DNA of 32,863 bases, taken from a virus. The notes under the pieces were generated by a model. It was not told where the DNA came from. It did not search any database and worked only from the letters and a program-made list of their open reading frames with translations. The position numbers and the translations under genes are program-made. The stretch covers positions 1 to 32,863 of the IMG/VR virus record IMGVR_UViG_3300009068_000104. The stretch is one strand, 5' to 3'. This document shows, in pieces, positions 28,710-32,863 of this stretch; position 1 is the first letter of the stretch; each line of letters opens with the position of its first letter.

Positions 28710-29088
28710 TCAAACCACCTTTGTTCAATTTTCTTTTTATATCATCGATTTGACCATCGGACAGAAGCATCAGAACATCTTTGGCCTTCTCATTAGAGTA
28801 GTTGAAATACTCTTTGACGGCCTCAAGGTTCTCGATTGTCTCTCGCTTCTGCCATTTCTGGAATGGCCTTCTATAGGCCCGTATGGTATTTAGATAATAG
28901 TGGTATTGAAGGAGACCGTCGATGTTTGGCACCTTGTTCATCTCATTAGCGAACAAGACGCAATCCTTGTGAAAGGAAAGCGCCTTGTTGACGACGAACG
29001 GGACATAATCCCGTTCGTTCTCATGTGTTACCTCTACCTTCTTGGTCTGAAGGATAGAAGGTATTATTTCTTTGAAGAGGTCGGACAT
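28660..29088 (-). CDS. 62: clamp loader small subunit, gp62-like
   Basis: YVPFVVNKALSFHKDCVLFA then NEMNKVPNIDGLLQYHYYLN followed by FQKWQKRE and NEKAKDVLMLLSDGQI resembles the short gp62 of T4-like cyanophages (about 140 aa, against 187 in T4). It partners gp44 to load the clamp. The C-terminal 17 codons overlap regA; the tail is basic and may be poorly conserved. The ribosome site is weak (GAGAAAG), so coupling to the gene upstream is likely. Confidence 0.85.
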   Translation of the reverse strand: MSDLFKEIIPSILQTKKVEVTHENERDYVPFVVNKALSFHKDCVLFANEMNKVPNIDGLLQYHYYLNTIRAYRRPFQKWQKRETIENLEAVKEYFNYSNEKAKDVLMLLSDGQIDDIKRKLNKGGLNVKSKRTDRGDATRTR

Positions 29089-29222
29089 GCTTTTTCTTTC
29101 TCTAGTAAAAACTTCTCAACCATTCTCTCATGCTTCATATCATCAAGATGAGGTTCTCTCCAATGAGTGGCCTTCTTGTCTTTCTTTCTGAAAACAGGTC
29201 GTGACCAATTCTTATTAGACAT
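29064..29222 (-). CDS. small basic micro-gene between 44 and 62, 52 aa
   Basis: Reading MSNKNWSRPVFRKKDKKATH with a Lys/Glu-rich helical second half. It overlaps the gp44 stop by eight bases and the gp62 start by 25 bases, filling the only gap in the clamp-loader operon. There is no strong ribosome site, so translation would depend on coupling. The function is unknown; it might be a clamp-loader or polymerase accessory. Confidence 0.5.
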   Translation of the reverse strand: MSNKNWSRPVFRKKDKKATHWREPHLDDMKHERMVEKFLLEKEKACPTSSKK

Positions 29223-30153
29223 ATTCACAGTCAACCATAATCTCAGTTAAACATGCTACCAAGTTGATCTCTTGGTCAGCCACGAATGCAGACTGATATT
29301 GATAACGAGCCAGGATAACAACAGCCTGCGGAATGCTAGCCGGCTTAAAGTACTCATACAAGCTATCGTAAACCTTACGATAGATACGCGACGGTTCAAT
29401 GTCAGAGTTGGTCACAACCCACTTCCGCATCTCTGCAAAGTTACCCTCTTTCAGATAGCCAACAAGGTCGGCAATTTTTCTTACATCTGAAATCTGAGCG
29501 AGAGTGCCAGCATCAATAGAACCACCAGAAGAATATCGTTGAAGCTCGTTGAGAGTCCGACGATAATCTGGGAAAAACTTCTCGACAATCTTGATAAGAA
29601 CTTGCTTGTCATATTCCACCTTCTGATTGATTAGAATAGTTGAAAGTCTCTGAAAGAGTTGTGCAGCCATACGAGGTTTCTCATCAGCCTTCAATGAGAA
29701 GTCAATCACAGAACAACGAGAATGCAACGCATCAAGTAGGCGAGACTTGAAGTTACAGGTGAAGATGAAAGAGCAATTCTCAGAATACTCCTCAACAGCA
29801 CCACGCAATGCTGCTTGTGCATCAGGTGTAAGATAGTCGGCCTCATCGAGGATGATAACCTTACGCCCACCAGTCAGAGAGATTGTGGAGGCATAGCCAC
29901 GAATCTTGGTTCGCAGCATATCGATGCCACGTTCTTCTGACGAGTTGATGAACATGTAGTTCAAACCAATCTCTTCACACATAGCCATAGCGACGGTGGT
30001 TTTACCAACACCAGCACTACCAGTAAGCATGAGATTTGGAATGTTTGCAGTGTCTACATAACTCTGAAAGACCTTCTTGATACGATCAGGAAGAATACAA
30101 TCAGATACAGTCTTTGGCCTAAACTTTTCTACCCACAGGTATTCACCGCTCAT
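29215..30153 (-). CDS. 44: clamp loader ATPase subunit, gp44-like
   Basis: AAA+ ATPase that opens and loads gp45. Walker A GSAGVGKT (45-52), Walker B ILDEAD (101-106), sensor-1 FTCNF (131-135) and the SRC arginine-finger motif (145-147) are all present; the N-terminal LWVEKFRPKTVSDCI is classic. The 312-aa length matches T4 gp44 (319). The start at 30153 has GGAGG nine bases before it; the longer in-frame start at 30195 is inside the upstream gene. Confidence 0.95.
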   Translation of the reverse strand: MSGEYLWVEKFRPKTVSDCILPDRIKKVFQSYVDTANIPNLMLTGSAGVGKTTVAMAMCEEIGLNYMFINSSEERGIDMLRTKIRGYASTISLTGGRKVIILDEADYLTPDAQAALRGAVEEYSENCSFIFTCNFKSRLLDALHSRCSVIDFSLKADEKPRMAAQLFQRLSTILINQKVEYDKQVLIKIVEKFFPDYRRTLNELQRYSSGGSIDAGTLAQISDVRKIADLVGYLKEGNFAEMRKWVVTNSDIEPSRIYRKVYDSLYEYFKPASIPQAVVILARYQYQSAFVADQEINLVACLTEIMVDCEYV

Positions 30154-30358
30154 TTTCAAGATCCTCCATAATCTTTTCAAAGATTTGAATTGCACCTTCT
30201 CTACCTAACTGTGCCTTGAAGATGTTCTTCGAAGTAACGGTCATGATAGAAGCTAAGGCAAACAAGTCTTGTACATCATCGCACAACATGATCTGCCTGT
30301 CAATAGGCCTCATCAATTCTTTCATGCGATTTCTTCTTTCTGAAGGATTAAAGGCCAT
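30143..30358 (-). CDS. conserved small hypothetical between 45 and 44, 71 aa
   Basis: A helical protein beginning MAFNPSERRNRMKELMRPID then QIMLCDDVQDLFALASIM. I recall similar short proteins beside gp44 in marine T4-like phages. The ribosome site GGAT lies six bases before ATG 30358. It overlaps the gp44 start by 11 bases. The function is unknown. Confidence 0.72.
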   Translation of the reverse strand: MAFNPSERRNRMKELMRPIDRQIMLCDDVQDLFALASIMTVTSKNIFKAQLGREGAIQIFEKIMEDLENER

Positions 30359-30361
30359 ATT

Positions 30362-30652
30362 TCATCCAATCATGTTACTTTGGTCGATTGAGAGTCTTGT
30401 GTATCCGTCAGGATCAGTATAATGTTTGATGAGATCCAAATCTGAAGTAAACTTCAATTGACAACCTTCACACTCAGACGGGCAAATTCCCCACAACCAA
30501 TTGCGACGCACCTTTCTAATGTCGTCATCATTCCAATCTGATGATGACCTATTGTTGTGCATATCGCAATTAGCATTAGGGATCCACGGAGCGGGGCAAA
30601 AGTCTTCGATGTTATTTTGAATCTCAGACTCTAGCGCCCTTAGCCTAAACAA
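30362..30652 (-). CDS. Cys-rich, probably metal-binding protein
   Basis: Five cysteines (C19, C29, C57, C61, C64 counted from the TTG) in FCPAPWIPNANCDMHNN and LWGICPSECEGC suggest a zinc or iron-sulfur site. The PAPW...C layout recalls SPASM-type ends of radical SAM proteins, but the protein is far too short to be one. The TTG at 30652 lacks a ribosome site. The frame stays open upstream, and CTG at 30688 stands seven bases after AAGGAG, so the true start may be that CTG, giving about 108 residues. Confidence 0.65.
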   Translation of the reverse strand: MFRLRALESEIQNNIEDFCPAPWIPNANCDMHNNRSSSDWNDDDIRKVRRNWLWGICPSECEGCQLKFTSDLDLIKHYTDPDGYTRLSIDQSNMIG

Positions 30653-30689
30653 CTCTGTGGCATATTTTATTGCCGCCTGATTATACAGT

Positions 30690-30980
30690 TTACGACTCCT
30701 TGATGATACTGTCGTAGAAATCCTGGAAGTTCTTCTCTTCTTCGACGATAGTGTTATAGTTGGCCATGAAGTAAGCCTTAGCCATCTTACGAACCAACTT
30801 CTTGTCTACACCGAGTTCATCACAGATTTCGGTGATAGCTTCTTTCTGCAAGTCACGTTCACTAGCCACACGGGTCAAAGAATCATTGATTGCATAGATA
30901 ACATTCTTCAGCTTCTTCTTCTCCTCATTCGAAAGAGAATTAGGAGAGACGAAAGGCTTGTTGTGACCCATCATAGACAT
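30690..30980 (-). CDS. DsbA-like late transcription accessory protein
   Basis: The segment ITEICDELGVDKKLVRKMAK followed by YNTIVEEEKNFQDFYDSI lines up with T4 DsbA (RAKDELGVDGKMFNRLL ... VVELYDTVF), a small double-stranded-DNA-binding protein that aids late transcription. The 96-aa length is close to T4's 89. It is helical and charged. The start shares a base with the upstream stop (TAATG), with GGAG eight bases ahead. Confidence 0.72.
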   Translation of the reverse strand: MSMMGHNKPFVSPNSLSNEEKKKLKNVIYAINDSLTRVASERDLQKEAITEICDELGVDKKLVRKMAKAYFMANYNTIVEEEKNFQDFYDSIIKES

Positions 30981-31171
30981 TACTTCTTCTCCGTAACAAC
31001 AAGCTGGTCATAACCGGTAGCCACCAACCAAGTATTAAGATTGTTGATGATCTCTTCAGCAGAACGGTTTTCCCAATTCATGCTTACACAGCGGATATCG
31101 TCGCTGGTATCCTTATCACGAAAAGTGTAGCTGACATTCCAGCTTTCGTTTGTCTGTTGCTTTTTAGCCAT
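30980..31171 (-). CDS. small hypothetical protein, 63 aa
   Basis: SWNVSYTFRDKDTSDDIRCV then a helix with WLVATGYDQLVVTEKK suggests a small alpha/beta protein; no family is known to me. It begins three bases after the gp45 stop. The ribosome site is made by the last gp45 codons (GGAGAAGAAG, encoding Glu-Lys-Lys), and the same string ends this gene and serves the next. Confidence 0.72.
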   Translation of the reverse strand: MAKKQQTNESWNVSYTFRDKDTSDDIRCVSMNWENRSAEEIINNLNTWLVATGYDQLVVTEKK

Positions 31172-31173
31172 GA

Positions 31174-31830
31174 TTACTTCTTCTCCAGAGCGATGAAATA
31201 CTTGAGGGTTGCGGTCTTGTTAGTCCAGCAGGTGAAACCACCAATCTTGATTTCGACCTTGTAGTCATCAGGGATCAGCTTCAGGTTTTCAGTCTTGAAC
31301 ATCACACTGAAGTCTGCGCCATCATGGTCTGCAATCTTTGAAGATGCAAAATTCGAGGTGTCATTCTTCGACTCATGGGCCTGAAGATAGATGCCGCCAT
31401 TCTTACCGATGATAGAAAGATTGGAGAGATCATTCATTGAAGCCAAGCGAAGAAGCTTTTGCAAGGTGGCATATGTGAGGTTGAAAGATACGTCAGCATC
31501 CTTCATCACAAGGTCTTTGCCTTCAGGCGGAGAGATGATTAGATTAGGAGATGCAGAGTAGAAATTTAACTCAAGGTCAGCATCTTTCATAATGACAGAC
31601 TGTGAAGTGAAGCTCAATTCGGGGCTATTCAAGGTCGTGACATTGCCTAGGAACTGATTCAAGTCATAGATACCGAAAGTCTCAGTGAAGTCATCTTCAA
31701 GATGCGCCTCAACAAGGATTGTGCTTTCGGGAGATACGGTCTTTTGAACAAGACCTGGGCGAAGGACAACACCAGAGTTGATACTGGCAAAGTTCTTCAA
31801 GACAGTTAGAGTACGTTCATTCATCTTCAT
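31174..31830 (-). CDS. 45: sliding clamp, gp45-like
   Basis: The trimeric processivity clamp for gp43, also the mobile activator of late transcription in T4. LKNFASINSGVVLRPG (11-26) matches T4 LKNFATINSGIMLKSG, IYDLNQFLG (54-62) matches IYDLNGFLG, and the C-terminal TATLKYFIALEK matches the last strand of T4 gp45. The 218-aa length compares with 228. AAGGAG precedes the ATG. It heads the clamp-clamp loader-RegA operon. Confidence 0.94.
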   Translation of the reverse strand: MKMNERTLTVLKNFASINSGVVLRPGLVQKTVSPESTILVEAHLEDDFTETFGIYDLNQFLGNVTTLNSPELSFTSQSVIMKDADLELNFYSASPNLIISPPEGKDLVMKDADVSFNLTYATLQKLLRLASMNDLSNLSIIGKNGGIYLQAHESKNDTSNFASSKIADHDGADFSVMFKTENLKLIPDDYKVEIKIGGFTCWTNKTATLKYFIALEKK

Positions 31831-31848
31831 AATATAGACTCCTTAGTT

Positions 31849-32496
31849 TCAAGCTACAGATTTGATTATATCAGAGTTTGTTGGCCCTGTAAAGACCTTC
31901 ATCATGTGAAGAAGATCGGATTCCAACATCACCATACTTCCATTGTTTTCGATAGTGTAGTCACGATGATAACCAACCCAAGCCCACTCTGAGTAATGGA
32001 TCGGATAGTTTACCATAAGGTCGGTATTCTGTTCTTTGTTAGCCTGCATGGCTACATCATACCACTTCGGTGCTTTACCTCGGTTTACTTGCACGATGTA
32101 TCCACCACTCTTGCGAATGAAGTCAATCTCATTTGGAAATCGAACATCAGGAATAACCACATGCTTGTGGTCATTCAATCGCTTTGCTACAGTATGAATC
32201 CAGATTTCATCATCAAAGACTTGGCGCCCGGCCTCAGTACCCATCTTCTGCATCATCAGACGAGGTGTTACCTGATAACCAAACTTGTCAGACCACCAAG
32301 GATCAACCTTCTCGCGCCAGTCACGGCTTTCTTTGGTATCACCTTCAAGCATTTGCCTGTCCCAGCCAAAGATGACCGAGACAGCATCTTTCAGTGCATC
32401 AGCAAAAGAAAGGCGAACGAATTGGTAATCTCTAATTAAGACATCACCAATCGTTCCCTTACCTGAGCCGGCGAATCCAACTACGCCGATCAACAT
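31849..32496 (-). CDS. 1: deoxynucleoside monophosphate kinase, T4 gp1-like
   Basis: The P-loop GFAGSGKGT (7-15), followed by FADALKDAVSVIFGW, a WWSDKFGYQVTPRLMMQKMG substrate region and VVIPDVRFPNEIDFIRKSGG, matches the phage dNMP kinase family, which phosphorylates dGMP, dTMP and modified dCMP. The 215-aa length is typical. AGGA lies about 11 bases before the ATG. It supplies dNTP precursors next to the replication genes. Confidence 0.87.
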   Translation of the reverse strand: MLIGVVGFAGSGKGTIGDVLIRDYQFVRLSFADALKDAVSVIFGWDRQMLEGDTKESRDWREKVDPWWSDKFGYQVTPRLMMQKMGTEAGRQVFDDEIWIHTVAKRLNDHKHVVIPDVRFPNEIDFIRKSGGYIVQVNRGKAPKWYDVAMQANKEQNTDLMVNYPIHYSEWAWVGYHRDYTIENNGSMVMLESDLLHMMKVFTGPTNSDIIKSVA

Positions 32497-32498
32497 GT

Positions 32499-32863
32499 TT
32501 AGAGGTTTCCTGTTAACTCTGCAATCTTGGGCATGTTACCTTGGAAGGCGTAAGTGCCAACATGCTGTGTCTGCATCCAAGGGCAGAGCCAGATGTTACC
32601 ACCAATCGCACGCCAGTACTGACAGAACATATAGTCTTCAGACAGGTAACGGTGAGAGTCGGGATCGATAACGGTATCAAAGTAAGCATGAATGTACCTT
32701 GAGCCGTCGAAGTTCTGTTGCCCAACATGGTCAGGCTTGTAGTTCAAATGCGGATACTCATCTTTGAACTTATCGAAGACCTGACGCTTGACGAGCATAT
32801 AACCAGTGCCAATCTCCATGACCTCAAGAGGCTCACTCACGCGGAACGTAGTGGTACCAGGAA
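32499..32863 (-). CDS. glycosyltransferase-like protein, 5' end cut by window
   Basis: The frame is open to the window edge, so this is the C-terminal part (about 120 residues). EVMEIGTGYMLVKRQVFDKF then PDSHRYLSEDYMFCQYWRAI and IWLCPWMQTQHVGTYAFQGN is a pattern I know from a T4-like phage protein with a GT-A-like glycosyltransferase fold; SEDYMFC carries the likely catalytic acidic residues. GTG at 32840 is not the true start because homology-like sequence (TTFRVSEP) continues upstream. Confidence 0.7.
   Translation of the reverse strand, partial: PGTTTFRVSEPLEVMEIGTGYMLVKRQVFDKFKDEYPHLNYKPDHVGQQNFDGSRYIHAYFDTVIDPDSHRYLSEDYMFCQYWRAIGGNIWLCPWMQTQHVGTYAFQGNMPKIAELTGNL

Noticed and set aside
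31996-32439. 147-codon plus-strand frame opposite the dNMP kinase
   Set aside because: The kinase motifs are clear on the minus strand; this frame is a shadow.
1-32863. CRISPR arrays, insertion sequences, integrase or attachment sites
   Set aside because: I found no regularly spaced repeats, no transposase or integrase motifs and no tRNA-linked direct repeats in either strand.

Overview
The window is a dense phage genome segment in which almost every gene lies on the minus strand. Genes are joined by ATGA, TAATG or 8-base overlaps. The replication genes identify a T4-superfamily myovirus. In transcription order (high to low coordinate) they are sliding clamp gp45, clamp loader gp44 and gp62, RegA, then gp43 DNA polymerase, UvsX, a gp40-position gene and the gp41 helicase. 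This matches the T4 order 45-44-62-regA-43 ... uvsX-40-41. An alphaproteobacterial host is my inference. It rests on a Bax-inhibitor-1/YccA protein, a DUF1127-type small protein, twin-arginine-like leaders and Hsp20; nothing in the window proves it.

Layout from high to low coordinate. 32.9-28.3 kb: a cut-off glycosyltransferase-like gene, dNMP kinase, gp45, three small genes (one DsbA-like), a further small gene, gp44, a micro-gene, gp62 and RegA. 28.3-26.5 kb: dUTPase with an AT-hook-like tail, then three probable tail/baseplate genes ending in a PAAR spike-tip protein. 26.6-25.7 kb: a consensus promoter, an initiator-like tRNA-Met, Hsp20 and a DUF1127-like gene, closed by a GAAA-loop hairpin. 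25.7-15.9 kb: an eleven-gene sugar block behind a small membrane protein, containing glycosyltransferases (one family GT10), a GDP-mannose 3,5-epimerase, a dTDP-glucose 4,6-dehydratase-like and a GalE-like enzyme, a sugar C-methyltransferase, an FkbM methyltransferase and a further methyltransferase-like protein. 15.9-7.3 kb: small genes, tRNA-Gly, conserved T4-like hypotheticals, gp43, a mannose-6-phosphate isomerase-type cupin, UvsX, gp40-like and gp41. 7.3-1.2 kb: BI-1/YccA, two genes with Tat-like leaders, a 2OG-Fe(II) oxygenase and many small hypotheticals, including several ORFs of 35-55 codons. 1.2-0 kb: three tRNAs, the only plus-strand gene (acidic), and a gene-free end with two large nested inverted repeats whose loops are complementary.

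Regulation visible in the sequence: near-perfect sigma-70 promoters (TTGACA, 16-17 bases, TATAAT-like) recur along the minus strand, several of them inside the 3' ends of coding regions just ahead of the next module. Two ~76-base direct repeats carry promoters for adjacent small genes. Most other genes appear translationally coupled.

The sugar block, the mannose-type cupin, the GDP-mannose 3,5-epimerase and the GT10 enzyme fit a phage-encoded pathway that makes and transfers a GDP-linked L-sugar, possibly for virion glycosylation or host-surface change. That link is inference. The most unusual non-coding signals are the paired nested hairpins at 105-283, the multi-helix intergenic region at 3494-3617 and the initiator-like tRNA.
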